64,000 nt of DNA. Origin: Ectobius pallidus. Lineage: Eukaryota > Arthropoda > Insecta > Blattodea > Ectobiidae. The notes beneath the pieces were generated by a model that saw only the letters and a program-made list of their open reading frames with translations, made no database searches and was not told the DNA's origin. The stretch spans positions 175,458,825 to 175,522,824 of the forward strand of contig CAXKWD010000006.1 in assembly GCA_964059195.1 (NCBI GenBank), in the 5' to 3' direction. The first letter of the stretch is position 1. Every line of letters starts with the position of its first letter. The translations under genes were made by a program, and so were the position numbers. Shown here piece by piece: positions 20,500 to 31,914 of the stretch.

Positions 20500-21930
20500 A
20501 TATACATGTCCTATTAATAAGTGCCACAATGGTACTTTATGAGATTGTGTCCGGGTGTCTGTACGCGCGATAACTCAAATACGCTTAATCAGATTTTAAT
20601 GAAATTTGGTATATGCATTTATAATGTCCATGGGAAGATGTCTGTTGATATTGGATGAAATCGGTTGACCGGTACCGGAGTAATGCCCAATTTAGTGCCT
20701 ACTTTAATGGTAATAATTAGACTTTGGACTTTTAGGTCGCTAAAAATGCTGTTTTAGGCACCTAAAATAAGCTCTAAAAATTGGAAAATACGTTCTAAAA
20801 ATCGTAAAATAGTCTCTTATAAAATCGTTAAGTTGCCAATTTTCTGAAATATCTCAATTGCAATATATTTATTGAAGTCACCATTAATCAATAACCATGA
20901 TAGAACACAGATATAGGCCTATGGTACACATAATTATATAGACCTATTACTAGGGCCTGTATTACTACCATAACAATGAAAACCTAATCCCTGCGCCCAG
21001 AAGCTACGCACGCCAGCATATTCAACCCCTTGTATCCCTCAGAGATTCAGAGAATTTTTTTTTTTTTTTTTAACTGGATGTGGGAGTCGGGAGAAAAACA
21101 CTACATTTTCTTGGGAATTCCGAGGAATTTTTCTACTGAAGACGAAACATTCCTTACTATTTAACCACGTCATATACTGCACATTCCGAACTAAAAATTT
21201 AGTACGAACTGAAAATAAATGCTAGAATTTATAACAAAAGTAACTTATTTTGAACTTTCGAGGAAAAACAAGCAAAAAGGCAATATTAGGCTCTAACGTA
21301 AAAATAGGCTGTTTTAGGTCCTATAAAGGTATCAGTTTTAGGCATAGTCACTTATGAAACATGCATATACAAGTTTTCGTCCATATATCACTTAAGTATT
21401 AAAATAAGATTTTACCTAAAATCCGAAGTCTAGTAATAATATTAGAAAGAAGTTATCAAATGCAAATCAGTTCTCATGGCAACATATTGTTTCACAGTGT
21501 TCATATACAGCTTTGGAAGTGGCAATACAGTTAGCTTTGTCAAATAACACTACCCACATAGTCCTTCACATATGCTTATCAAACTAGAATGTCAAACTGA
21601 GCAAGTCTTGGACTAGTATTCTGGAGGTCTCTGGATCAAATCCTATTGCCGAATACTTTGACTATTTTTTTTTTATTTGATGTGAGTGTGCGATTGTCAA
21701 GATATCACAAATTTGTAAAGTTCTGCTGATGCTGGACGATTTAAAGCTGATTAAAAAAACTATACCTTTCTTCTTCCATAAGCCCCGCTTAATGGATCTA
21801 TCTTTAGCTTAACTCGGAAATCGAAAAAAAAAAGCTTGTTTTCTGCATATCATAATTGCAATTATCACTGATTAAACAAAAGCATTCTTGCACGTTGTTC
21901 AATCAATTTACTTGATTTTTTACTTTGTAG
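20500..21930 (-). repeat. R1 copy interrupted by hAT-B
   Basis: Inverse R1 order: AAGTGCCACAATGGTACTTT, TGTACGCGCGATAACTCAAA, GGTTGACCGGTACCGGAGTA and TTAATGG. It is then split by hAT-B at 20718-21432 and resumes ATTAGAAAGAAGTTATCAAA. After that it includes the tRNA-like segment (CTTGGACTAGTATTCTGGAG and GATCAAATCC at about 21607) and GATTAAACAAAAGCATTCTTG. The 10668-10690 region of another copy shows the uninterrupted junction. Confidence 0.65.
20718..21432 (-). mobile_element. hAT-B non-autonomous element, complete
   Basis: Ends TAGACTTTGGACTTTTAGG and CCTAAAATCCGAAGTCTA are inverted repeats. The flanks are a perfect 8-bp duplication GTAATAAT (20710-20717 and 21433-21440). It is 715 bp and non-coding, oriented opposite to the copies at 23294, 50158 and 57116. 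Confidence 0.9.
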
Positions 21931-21941
21931 GGAATATGAAG

Positions 21942-22470
21942 GACTAGCATGTGCCCGCGGCATCGCCCGCGATAATTATTTCAAAAATTAAAAATTAAGA
22001 GCATAATAGTTAAATCATTATATTTATTAACACCTAAATCACCTGGACTACATACCACGATTAGATAGCATCGACTGGTAAAAGCGACCTCAGATTCGAG
22101 TTCCTTGGCCCAGAAAACCTCTGTATAGTGAGATTCGTCCAAATAAAACAACGTTTGACCATATTTAGGGTTTACAACATTCAAGCGATCGCAAAAGTTT
22201 CATTTTCAAGATATGACAAAAATAGCCAAAGCCAACTGTAATTGATTTGACATTGAAATGTATAACTGAAAACTTATGTTTTGAAAACGCAAAAAATGCA
22301 CGTTTTTTTGCCCGTTTTTCACTCATAACTCACGAACGAAAACTAAAATTAAAATTCCGGCTTCGAGGTGCATTTTCCGACCTTTCAGCACACCTATGTT
22401 TAAAATTTCAGATCTCTGCGTTCAGTAGATTTCGCTGGACATCGAGGACAATTCCTTTTTTAATATAGAT
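21942..22470 (+). repeat. R2 repeat copy
   Basis: Starts ACTAGCATGTGCCCGCGGCA, continues TCGCCCGCGATAATTATTTC and GACCTCAGATTCGAGTTCC, and ends CAGATCTCTGCGTTCAGTAG then ATTTCGCTGG. It closely matches 62567-63207. The frames at 21981 and 22247 fall inside it. The class is unknown. Confidence 0.65.
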
Positions 22471-22474
22471 AATA

Positions 22475-22790
22475 TGAATTATAATGATAACTTCTCTAAT
22501 TTGTCAAACATCCATTTCATTTAATCCAAACCCACCTGATACCACTGGTAACAATACGTTCTGTGAATTTGTTTCGATAATTGTATGTAAAAAGGGATTA
22601 AGTATTTTCAAAAACATTTAATTTTTGGCATTTAGAATCAGAATTTTTCAAAATCCTTTCTTAGTGAGCACCTACATTATGAAACGAAGGTACTGTCAAA
22701 ATTCCAAGTCTCTACCTGTTATAGTTTTGGCTCTACGTTGATTCCTGTCAGTCAGGACAAAGCCTTTTATATATATAGAGAAGAGAAGAG
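22475..22790 (+). repeat. R3 3' part, directly after R2
   Basis: TTCTCTAATTTGTCAAACAT to CAGTCAGGACAAAGCCTTTT and ATATATATAGAGAAG matches the second half of R3. The R2-R3 juxtaposition suggests one inserted into or beside the other. Confidence 0.6.
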
Positions 22791-23293
22791 ATTGACTATT
22801 TCTTCGGCGATTAAGTTGCTGTGAGTTATCAATTATTTACTTATTTATTTAATGACTAATAAAATCAATATTACACTGGTTACTAAATTGTGATACATTT
22901 CGAGAGTCTCTGGATATAACGAGGCAAGGGAATCCAAAAGCGAGGGACACACATACACACACACTACAAAATGAACAAAGGATTGATGACGTATGTCGGG
23001 GAATAAGGAGTAGGTTTTGGTTATGCGATCTGCCTATGGTAGATGATGCAGCGGACGGGTGGTAGGCCTTGTCGCTTCAGGAATGTAGCGCCACGGAGTT
23101 TAGGAGTTTTTTATGCGTTCGTGAGATCGAAACTTGTTATATTTAACTTAGATATCTCTGGGGCTAAAAATTTATTCCTCGTTATTTTTTCGATAACGAT
23201 TCCAGCGATTTTATTAAAATTTTGTATAAGAGATACTAAAACTTTCATTTGGAACTTTGTTTTTGTAAAAATTAACTGAAGGGTAGTTATAAG
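22791..23293. other. no gene; SINE fragment at 23025-23110
   Basis: CGATCTGCCTATGGTAGATG to GTAGCGCCACGGAGTTTAGG at 23025-23110 is a headless body of the 14466 SINE. The frame at 23043 reads through it. Upstream there is a short CA-rich tract near 22950. Just before 23294 lies the AACTGAAGGGTAGTTATAAG end of the repeat seen at 4440. Confidence 0.5.
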
Positions 23294-23995
23294 TAGACTT
23301 CGGATTTTTAGGTAAAACCTATTTTAATCCTTAACTGATATATGGACGAAAACTTGTATATACATGTTTCATAAATGACTATGCCTAAAACTGATATTTT
23401 TATAGGACCTAAAACAGCCTATTTTTACGTTAGAGCCTAATATTACCTTTTTGCTTGTTTTCCTCTAAAGTTAAAAATAAGTTATTTTTTGTTATAAATT
23501 CTAGCATTTATTTTCAGTTCATACTAAATTTTTAGCTCGGAATGTGCAGTACATGACACACATTTGTGACGTGGTTAAATAGTAAGAAATGTTTCGTCTT
23601 CAGTAGAAAAAATATCCTTGGAATTCCCAAGAAAATTTAGTGTTTTTCTCCCGACTACCACATCCAGACAAAAAAAAAGTAGTTCTCTGAATCACTGAGG
23701 GATACAAGGGATTGAATATGCTAGTGTATATAGGGATTAGGTTTTCACTGTTATGGTAGTGATACAGACCCTAATACTAGGTCTATATAATTCTGTGTAC
23801 CATAGGCCTATACCTGTGTTTTATCATAAATATTGATTAATGGTGACTTCAATAAATATAATATTCTGCATTGCAATTGAGATATTTCAGAAAATTGGCA
23901 ACTTCACGATTTTATAAGAGACTATTTTACAATTTTTAGAGCCTATTTTAGGTACCTAAAACAGCATTTTTAGCGGCCTAAAAGTCCTAAGTCTA
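23294..23995 (+). mobile_element. hAT-B non-autonomous element, complete
   Basis: TAGACTTCGGATTTTTAGG and CCTAAAAGTCCTAAGTCTA ends, 702 bp, flanked by perfect GTTATAAG duplications (23286-23293 and 23996-24003). The target lies at the end of another interspersed repeat. It is non-coding. Confidence 0.9.
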
Positions 23996-24003
23996 GTTAT
24001 AAG

Positions 24004-24310
24004 CCAGCCATCGTTCTGTATAAACTCTGGTTTTAAGCCTTGTCTGGCAAACAGTATAGTGTCACTATTTGAAGATGTATTTCAGATGCTTAGGGCAGAG
24101 ATTTCTGTCTTCCCCCCATGTAAAGCGCTAATGAGAAAGCGTACGGACTGCAATGGGATTCTGATCACTCGAGGCCAGGAGATGATCTCTCAATACTTGT
24201 TTATCTGGAAAGTTGGTCAAGCAGTCAATGAAACGAGGTTGGGGTGGCCATGAACGTGCCGTATCATCATGATATGTGATTTATCTCTCTCTTCATTTTC
24301 TTTCTTATAT
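24004..24310. other. unresolved unique sequence with a 64-residue frame
   Basis: The plus-strand frame at 24059-24253 reads MSLFEDVFQMLRAEISVFPP at its start and has no repeat match in the window. I do not recognise it. It could be a chance frame or a gene fragment. Confidence 0.25.
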
Positions 24311-24317
24311 GCTCTTT

Positions 24318-25215
24318 ATTAAGTGCCAGTATGGTACTTTATGAGATTGTGTGGGGGACGAAAAAATGTCTGTCCGTCTGTCTGTCCGTGTGTCTGTACG
24401 CACCATAACTCAAGTACCCTTTTTCGGATTTTCATGAAACTTGGTATAAACACTCATAATGTCGATGGGAAGAACCCTATTGATATTGAACCAAATCGGT
24501 TCACCGGTACCGGAGTAATGCCCAATTTAGTGCCTATTTTAATAGATTATGGTGCCTTTCTCATAGAAAGGCGCCATCACTCAAATACGCAGTAACGGAT
24601 TTCCATGAAACATGGTATACCCATTTATGACGTTCATGAGAAGTGCCCTATTGAATTTGAACCTAATCTGTTGACCGGTACCGGAGTAAAACCAAATTTA
24701 GTGTACATTTTAAAGACGCGGTAACTCAAATACGCTTTACCGAATTTTTATGAAACTTGGTATGCACATTTATAATGTCCATGGGAAGACGTCTATTCAT
24801 AATGGATAAAATCGGTTGATCTGTTTCGGAGTAATGCTCAATTTAGTGCCTATTTTATGGCAATATACGTATTCGAAAGAATTTAAAAAAAAAATGAGAA
24901 TCAGTTATCTTGACAACATAGCCTATTGTTTTACTGTGATCTTATAAGGCCTTGGAAATTAAAATACAGGTAGCTATGACGAAATACACTATTGTTTTAC
25001 ATGCGCTTATCCAACTAGACCGTTAAAATGACCCAGGTGGCCGAGATGGTAGACCTTTCTTCTTCCGTAAGCCCTGCTTAATGAATAAATCTGGAGCTTA
25101 ATTTGGAAATCAAATTAAAAAAAAAAAACATATTCTGCATATCATAATTGCAGTCATAACTGATTAAACAAAAACATACTGGCACTTTTTTACATCAGTT
25201 TACCTGATTTTATTT
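24318..25215 (-). repeat. R1 copy with both inverted ends
   Basis: AAGTGCCAGTATG at 24321-24333 pairs with CATACTGGCACTT at 25175-25187. Inside, from left: a TGTCTGTCCGTC microsatellite, then three tandem ~150-bp modules with GGTTSACCGGTACCGGAGTAA. After these come a truncated tRNA-like GGTGGCCGAGATGGTA (about 25031) and the TTCTTCCGTAAGCCCTGCTT segment. The 24323-24595 frame is an R1 translation and is not conserved. Confidence 0.75.
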
Positions 25216-25479
25216 ATTTATTTCGGTATTCGTCTACTCTCCTTCCTTTCCATTTCTCTCTCTGTATATTTTCCTTTCGTTCCTCTCTTCATTCTTCCTT
25301 TCTCTTATCTACACTTTCTCATTTTCTTCCTTTCGTTTTCGTTCTCTTTTTCTACTGACTGTCTGTCTGTCTGTCTCTCTCATAACTCAATTCTTAACAA
25401 CAAAGTTCGGATTTGTTTCCTTACTGCTGCAAAATATCGAACATCATAAAAAAACCATTAACGAAAATTAAAAAAATTA
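25216..25479. other. pyrimidine-rich tract
   Basis: A C/T-rich stretch (TTCCTTTCC, TCTCTCTC and CTGTCTGTCTG units) from about 25240 to 25385 on the plus strand. No gene is seen. Confidence 0.5.
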
Positions 25480-25800
25480 ATCTGATGGAAAATTCACATA
25501 ACTTCCTGTGCCCAAATAAAAGTTAGCATCTTAGTACGGAGCTGTTTTCGAGAAAAAACGAAATTTTGTTCACGTAAAGGCCCTTTAAAATTAAGAGAAA
25601 GTCGTCGCCAATCTTCGTGTCACATCCCTGAAAGGTACCTAACCCAAATACAAAATTTTGTTTTCATACGATTTTCCGTTTTGGAGCTAGCCTGTTCACA
25701 GACATTCACACAGACACAAAGACATAAACTTGGAATTTGGGGGTCGAAAACAATACTTCCTCTACCCATAGTACCTATGGTACGGGCAAAGGAAGTAAAA
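25480..25800. repeat. interspersed repeat, paralogue of 4440-4880
   Basis: TTCACATAACTTCCTGTGCC, GTCGCCAATCTTCGTGTCAC and TACGATTTTCCGTTTTGGAG occur in the same order as at 4440-4880. The end contains CCTCTACCCATAGTACCTAT, which recurs near 55375. The minus frame at 25620 is incidental. Confidence 0.6.
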
Positions 25801-26093
25801 ATATATTTTCTAAACTTTTTCACTCATCCACTATGTTAAAGTCAGTGCTATGAGATGAAAACGTGAATTCACAAAAGTGTTACATGCTACACACAGCATC
25901 GCGTGTTTAGACGCCCGGAGATATGGCCAGGCCATTTCACCCACTGTCAGTTTCAACTGGTAGCAGCTTTCTACAGTTAAACCAGATACAGTGCTTCCAA
26001 CATCACTCTATATCTATACAATCGACGTGTTATTCTTATTTAAGGGTTTTACATGAAATAATGCAAACACCAATTGCCTTGCCTTAGTGCTTA

Positions 26094-26335
26094 GCAGCGC
26101 CCGGATTTTAATGACCTAACAATACTAAAAAAGTGAGCTATAAAATGACAGGAAAAATATAGAAAAATGACCCAAAACTTTGTATGAATATGCTAGTATT
26201 CGTCAGATAAGTATCCATTCTACACTTATGTTCACATATGCTTAAAATTTCAGATCTCCGCGTTCAATAGATTTCGCTGGGCATCGCGGAGAGACAGACA
26301 GACAAGCACTTCCTTTTATTATTATAGATATTTCA
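26094..26335. repeat. fused fragments: hAT-A left end and R2 right end
   Basis: CAGCGCCCGGATTTTAATGA followed by AAAATGACAGG is a degraded hAT-A start. At about 26225 it changes to CTTAAAATTTCAGATCTCCG and TAGATTTCGCTGGGCATCGC, the R2 end, finishing in ACAGACAGACA. Confidence 0.5.
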
Positions 26336-26393
26336 TAAGATTACTTAACTATTTAAGTCTCGGAAATTAAGTTATGGTGGTTGTGCTTGCATA

Positions 26394-27003
26394 CAGGGTG
26401 TTAATGAATAACACCGATATATTTTACCTGTGTATAGAGGGGACATAGACAAGCAACTTTTATTAGGAGATTTTTGTTCTATGGATTCAATTCTTCCTGC
26501 TATAACATAAAATCTCCCAAGGATATGCACGCCACTGACTTCTAATACTTGAAATGATGGGAAACAAAGGAACAGTGAATATTGTGTAGTGGTCGGGAAA
26601 ATTAAAAAAAATGACGATCGATATCTTACAACTCTGAGGGAAAAAAAGACAAACGAAACATTTTTGTTATGTCTGGAATTAGGAATAAAAACATAATGCA
26701 GTGGCGGGCAATCAGGTGATTAGTCAGTCAGTTTTGCAGATTATGAAAATTCTAAATTATGGTATAGCTGTTGATGAATTGTTAAGAATCAGGTTTTTAT
26801 CGATCACTAGGAAGGCATGAGTCAATTTAATGAAAATTTTAACCCTATTTCCCTTCATTATTGAGCACCAAATTGTAATGACTTTAATGCCCTGTAGCAT
26901 ACACATTTTACGTCATAGAGCAAAAATGTCCTAATAAAAGTTGCTTGTCTATGTCCCCTCTATACACAGGTAAAATATTTCGGTATTATTCATTAACACC
27001 CTG
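26394..27003. mobile_element. 610-bp DNA element with ~90-bp terminal inverted repeats
   Basis: CAGGGTGTTAATGAATAACA and onward (TTTTACCTGTGTATAGAGGG, AGACAAGCAACTTTTATTAG) is mirrored at the right end with about six mismatches over 90 bp. TA lies on both sides (26392-26393 and 27004-27005), compatible with a Tc1/mariner-type target. No transposase frame remains. A truncated inverted copy is at 1102-1445. Confidence 0.75.
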
Positions 27004-27005
27004 TA

Positions 27006-27689
27006 TATTGATCACCACCAAGATTAAAAATACTAGTTTTTAATATTGATACTTTTGTATCTTACGGACAGCTGATGTTTGTGAATATTTTTACCTTTAT
27101 TATTAGCTAAATCGTAGGAAACTATGCATTGGAGGATGTTGTCGATTAGGCCTGTACTAAAGTCTACTAGTGTTGTGAGGAATGAGGTTTAAGAGGTCAC
27201 GACACCTACCGTTCGTGTCTTAGGGAGTTTTCACAATCACGTCTCTTGCACCAGAGTTCCACTTTCAGCCAGAATTGTTTTTACTGGCACAGAGAAGAAC
27301 AAGTACTTGTTATTTCACAGTAATTAGTCATCGAAAAGAAATGATAGAATCAAGTCAATTCTAGACCTAGGGGCCTGAAATAGAAATGCTAATTTCAATG
27401 ATAACATCCTTCTATTGCGATGGATAGTCCATGAAGTAAGTTTAGATTTGACATTGAAAAGGTTCACTCTTTATTTAGGTGTAGGCCTACAGTAATATAA
27501 TAGAGAGAAATACAACCAAAATTGGCAATTAAAATAAATTTTAATTTCAATATTGTAAGATAAAACATAATTCATTACAATTTGCCTTATGTGTAGATTT
27601 AGGATCATTGTATTTATGTATTACAATTCTCAACTTCTTGTTTATAATCACTTTGTCCATGTGGCAGCCTCGGATAACTATGCTGCCGG
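27006..27689. other. no gene recognised
   Basis: Unique-looking sequence with no frame above about 50 codons that resembles a protein, and no repeat match that I noticed. Confidence 0.45.
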
Positions 27690-28072
27690 TTGTATTATAT
27701 GGACGTGAGACATGGCCCCTTACATAATCTGAGAGTGTTCGAAAACAGGGGGCTTAGGAAAATATTTGGGCCTAAGAGAGACGAAAACTGCATAACGACG
27801 AGCTTCATAACCTGTACTCTTCAGCGAATATAGTAAGGGTAATTAAATCACAGAGGAAGAAATAAGGAGGAAAGACATATCTCAAAAACATTGACTGGGA
27901 GACTCGAAGGGAAAAGACCACTTGGAAGACCTAGATGTAGGTGAAAGGACAATGTTAGGATAGATTTAAGGGAAGTAGGATTTATCAGGGATGATTGGAT
28001 GGAGTTAGCACAGAATAGGGTTGAATGGCGGGCTCAGGTAAGCGCGGCAATGAACCTCCGGGTTCCATAAAA
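27690..28072 (+). pseudogene. LINE ORF2 C-terminal tail, decayed
   Basis: Reads, across frameshifts, LPVVLYGRETWPLT, then RKIFGPKRDEN, TSFITCTLQRI, and finally a decayed RGRP/WEDN region and GFIRDDWMELAQNRVEWRAQ. It is the same family as 12625-13370 and retains the YGxETW segment that copy lacks. It ends at GGTTCCATAAAATA. Confidence 0.75.
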
Positions 28073-28074
28073 TA

Positions 28075-28574
28075 GAATCAGCAGACATATTCATGGATTT
28101 ACACTGCTACAATGCGCGCATGCGTACGGCGTGTGAGGACTGTTTCTGATTGTTACAGGAACAGATCTCACGACTATATGAGTAAGAATGTACCCTAAGT
28201 TTTCCCACCTTAGGGAGAGATTAAAATGAATGTCAGGTTTCATTGAGAAGATGAACGTTGCCCGGAGGCTCTGGGTTCATAGTTTCACCATCTGCGAGTT
28301 TTTGCAGGCGGTTACATATGTAAAGAGGTCGCATCCGTTTGCTACGGTCGACCTTTTCAAAAAGTAATTCCTGTTCATTTCTAATCCCTGTGATTATAAA
28401 GTCATTTCCACTTCTTAAGCCTCAATCTGACCTTGCACTTTAAACATTGCAACTTTCCGGTTGAACATTTGACTAGAAAGATATTAATTCCACGTTTGTT
28501 GAACCCACAAGTTGTTTTAAATGATTTTCGCATAAACACCTCCTTTCCGTAGTGTCTTTTCAATCTGTATAATG
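28075..28574. other. no gene recognised
   Basis: No repeat or convincing frame. A short GC-rich stretch (TACAATGCGCGCATGCGTAC) is at about 28114. Confidence 0.4.
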
Positions 28575-28930
28575 AGGCAGTCTATTTGTTTGTACGCGAT
28601 GACAGACAAATCTATGGCACGCAGAGATCTCAAATTTTAAACATAGGTGGACTGAAGGGTCGGAAAATGCACCTAGAAGCTGGAATTTTAATTTTAGCTT
28701 TCGTTCGTGAGTTATGAGTGAAAAACGGCCAGAAAACGTGCATTTTTTTTGCGCTTTCGAATCATCACTTTTCAGTAATACATTTCAATTGTCAAATTAA
28801 TGGCAGGTGGCTTTGCCTACTTTTGTCGTACCTTGGAATTAAAAGCATCGCGATCGCTTGAATTTTGTAAGTCCAAGTTGGTGAATTTATTTGTTTATAA
28901 TGTCAAGGCATGCAGATATCTGAATTTTCT
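28575..28930 (-). repeat. R2 copy, partial, minus strand
   Basis: GATCTCAAATTTTAAACATA, then GGTCGGAAAATGCACCTAG and GTGAGTTATGAGTGAAAAAC, is the inverse of the R2 3' half. The 28800-29042 frame starts in it and runs into a poly-G tract at about 29023. Confidence 0.6.
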
Positions 28931-29297
28931 TTACAAGGGTGGACAGAAGGGGATCATGAAAATAGCCCTAAATGGGAGAACACTGAATGATTTGGGCGAA
29001 ACTGACTGCACGGGTTTTTTTTGGGGGGGGGGGGAGGGCTAGGGAACTCCAATTTGGGGCGGCGCACTTCAATCATAAGCTATGGTCCTCAAAGCCGGAT
29101 TTTTAGTTTTTTAGTATTGTGTGCATGATTTGGGTAAGGTTCATGAATCTGCGGTTCGTTTTAATCCTTTCATTTTGAATCTTTAGTTTTAGTTATTTAT
29201 TTCCTACGTCTAATCTTATAAGTAAAAATAAAATTATATAATTAACGCAATTTATGTACGGGAAGAGAATTTAATTGTAACCTTGATTTAATCAGTA

Positions 29298-29639
29298 CAG
29301 TAGAGTCCCGCTATTCCGAACTAATTGGAACCGAATACCATTCGGTTTAGCGGGAATTCGGAATAGGCGGATTTCCTGAATAATATCAACGTATTGACTT
29401 GTTAAGGTGTAAATTAAGTGCGGGAACATCTGCTAGTGCCAGCCGACATGTGCTGTAAGTAACCAGCTTTCATTCCAATTTGGTTTCAGGCGTTTTCATC
29501 AAGGTTAGGCTCTATTGAACTTCTTTGTATATCAATAAATGTACGCTTCTTCAGGAACGTCTTTTTAATTTCTTCTGTTTTTAAGTTTAAAAAATCGGTA
29601 TTTTTTCTGAACTCTTTTCGGAATAGCATGACTCTACTG
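29298..29639. mobile_element. pogo/Tigger-like miniature element, complete
   Basis: CAGTAGAGTCCCGCTATTCC and the inverse GGAATAGCATGACTCTACTG bound 342 bp, flanked by TA on both sides (29296-29297 and 29640-29641). CAGTAGA ends with a TTCCGAA motif and a TA target are characteristic of the pogo branch of Tc1/mariner. It is non-coding. Confidence 0.8.
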
Positions 29640-29918
29640 TATTACTGATAAGTAGGGTCCGGATTTGAAGATTTTAACCTATTTTTTCCCCAGCTTCATA
29701 CTTATAACTTTTGAGGTACTTTTCCGTTTCATGCCCCTTGCTTCCGAATATAGGAATCTTACAGAACCGCCTAAAAGGGGAAAAGGAGGACTTTTTCTGA
29801 AAATGGGGTCCAAAGAGGGCTTTTGCTGAAAAACATGACTTTTAAATAGATTTTCCAATTAATGCAAAGGAAAATTACTATTTTTTTTACGATTGGTACA
29901 ATGTAGGCCAGTGATAAC

Positions 29919-30487
29919 TAGGGCCCGGATTTTTAGACTTTTATAAAAGGTAAAAGTAAAGTGTTCCCTATTACAGGCCATGGAGGCCCAGAGGGTTCCA
30001 GGAGGTTGAGGCTCCCAGATTTTTAGACATTCGGCACATTAAGGTGGTAAGGTTGTCAGCCTTACGCACCGGCCGCCTTTACCCCCAGGATTGCTCCTGG
30101 TACTCATTTCTGTTAGAGGCTGAGTCGACCCCAGGGCCATAGTGCCACCAGAAGGATTAGGCCAATTGAAAAACTCCAACGACCTCATCGGGAATCGAAC
30201 CCGCGACCTTCCGGTTTGTAGCGCAGCGCCTCAACCACTACGCTACGGCGTACCCCTTTATAAAAGGTATTTTAGCCTTTTATTTTCATGGAATAGTCCT
30301 TTTCAGGCTTTAAACAAACTAATTTAGCCTAATTTAGTCGTATTTTCTTAAAATGCACAAGGTATTTTTAGGTGCCACAGAATTAATGTGGGTGAATCCT
30401 GTGGACATGATTCGAAAATGTGTATGAGCGCTTTTTGTTTTGGAAGTAAGGAAAAAAATAGGTAAAAACCTAAGAATCCGGTCCCTA
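29919..30487. mobile_element. hAT-J element carrying a SINE
   Basis: TAGGGCCCGGATTTTTAG and CTAAGAATCCGGTCCCTA are inverted ends. Flanks GTGATAAC (29911-29918) and GTAATGAG (30488-30495) match at only 5 of 8, so the element is old or one end is exchanged. A related TAGGGTCCGGATTTG end lies at about 29653 and could be the true partner of the right end. It is interrupted by the SINE at 29953-30256. Confidence 0.6.
29953..30256 (-). repeat. tRNA-derived SINE, minus strand, with target duplication
   Basis: On the minus strand: GGGGTACGCCGTAGCGTAGT then GGTTGAGGCGCTGCGC (tRNA 5' half with box A), and CGCGGGTTCGATTCCCGATG (box B). The body includes GGGTCGACTCAGCCTCTAAC. Flanks TTTATAAAAGGTA at 29940-29952 and 30257-30269 are identical 13-bp duplications. 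The same family is at 37050-37351. Confidence 0.85.
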
Positions 30488-30489
30488 GT

Positions 30490-30803
30490 AATGAGTACAT
30501 ACTAGATTAAGTAGTACCCACTGCAAAATATGTTAATAGCAAGTATTTACTGTGTGTGGTTCAGACCTTGTTGAAGATTGTAATGCCTTATCTGAAATGC
30601 TTGCTTTTATAAGAATTGATAAGCACAAAGTGTACAGAGACTCAAGAAGATGATTATCACAATTTATTTAGATTCAGAAAGGAAAATATGTACTGGCTTA
30701 CTTCATATTTCATGGGTGAGAATATTCAAACACATAGCAAACAGGCAAGAAGATCGACATTTTTCTTAGATTATTTTAAGTGATCTTGGTTACAACTCAT
30801 AGC
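30490..30803. other. no gene recognised
   Basis: A+T-rich spacer that leads into a (GTA)n microsatellite at 30804-30830. Confidence 0.45.
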
Positions 30804-30830
30804 AGTAGTAGTAGTAGTAGTAGTAGTAGT

Positions 30831-31215
30831 CATAGGCGTAGCGAGGGGGGGGTTTTGGGGGTTTGAACCCCCCCCCATTGATTAAAAAAAGGAAAATTGT
30901 ATAATTTTTTTAAGTCTGCCCATAAATTGCTTAATACAAGTATAAAGCGTGGGAAGCTTAAAACTCGTTATTTTGCGTCTTAATTTTTAAAATTTTCCGG
31001 GGAAGGACCCCCGGAAGCTTAAAACTTGTTATTTTGCATCTTAATTTTTAAAATTTTCCGTGGGAGAACCCCCGGAAGCTTAAAACTCGTTATTTTGCAT
31101 CTTAATTTTTAAAATTTTCCGGGGGAGGGCCCCCGGACCCCCCTCTCCTTCCATACTCGCCAGACCCCGCGGATGTTATAACCCCCCCCATATGGTCGGC
31201 CTGGCTACGCCTATG
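30831..31215 (+). mobile_element. hAT-F element inserted in a (GTA)n microsatellite
   Basis: CATAGGCGTA and TACGCCTATG ends enclose 385 bp that include G- and C-runs and three tandem ~65-bp units (GAAGCTTAAAACTCGTTATT, TTGCGTCTTAATTTTTAAAA, TTTTCCGGGGGAGG). The trinucleotide flanks (AGTAGTAGT on both sides) hide the exact target duplication. Copies at 35066 and 41785 have two such units. Confidence 0.85.
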
Positions 31216-31310
31216 GAGTAGTAGTAAAAATAATAATAATATCTAATTTTGTATCTAACAACAATAATTAATAATAATAATTTTACATCTAATAAAATAT
31301 TATTATTACG

Positions 31311-31343
<33 letters not shown>

Positions 31344-31910
31344 GAAAAAATTCACTATTCTGTTTTCTTTTGTTTTTATTTAATCATCGTACATGGTATT
31401 CCTGTTTTGCATCTCTTGCTTTTGTTTTGTTTTAAATGTCATGGCCCACTACATGTAGTTTGCACAGCTAAGCAGGTAGGAAGTATTAACTTATAAGTTT
31501 CATCACTCAAAGATTAAGTAAAAGATGGTACTTGTAAGTAACCACTGAAAGTAATTACTGGCTAGTAACTACTTATTTTTATTCACTCCAACCAATTATA
31601 TTAGTAATGCAGTTAAGATTAAACGCAAAACATTAACAGAGAAAGTACGAAGAAATAAACTATGAGGCTAATCGTTGTGTTAACTGTTTTCTTTGCAGTC
31701 CGTCATGGCTTTGTATATTGTGTGAGAAATGACAGTAATCTCACATTTCAAGTACAACGCTGTCCCCTCTGATGCACATTAAAATACACATTTTTTAGAG
31801 TTGTCAGGAAAATGCTGGAATTTCCCAGTATCTCTTATCTACGAATACTGTTTTTGCACTCCTTAGCTAGTAAGTGTTTCTTACGAAAGTTGTTTACATG
31901 GCTCGTAACT
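31216..31910. other. microsatellites and unrecognised sequence
   Basis: (AAT)n at about 31220-31285 and (ATT)n at 31311-31343, followed by unique-looking sequence with no gene. Confidence 0.5.
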
Positions 31911-31914
31911 TGAC

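Noticed and set aside
22475..22790. R2 plus R3 as a single composite family
   Set aside because: Other R2 copies (62567) and R3 copies (15950, 32962) occur separately, so the adjacency at 22470 looks like one event.
24323..24595. Open frames translating as CPSVCPCVC or DRQTDRRTD in several places
   Set aside because: These are readings of the GACGGACAGACA microsatellite and R1 modules on either strand. They recur in all frames and orientations with the repeat, not as a conserved protein.
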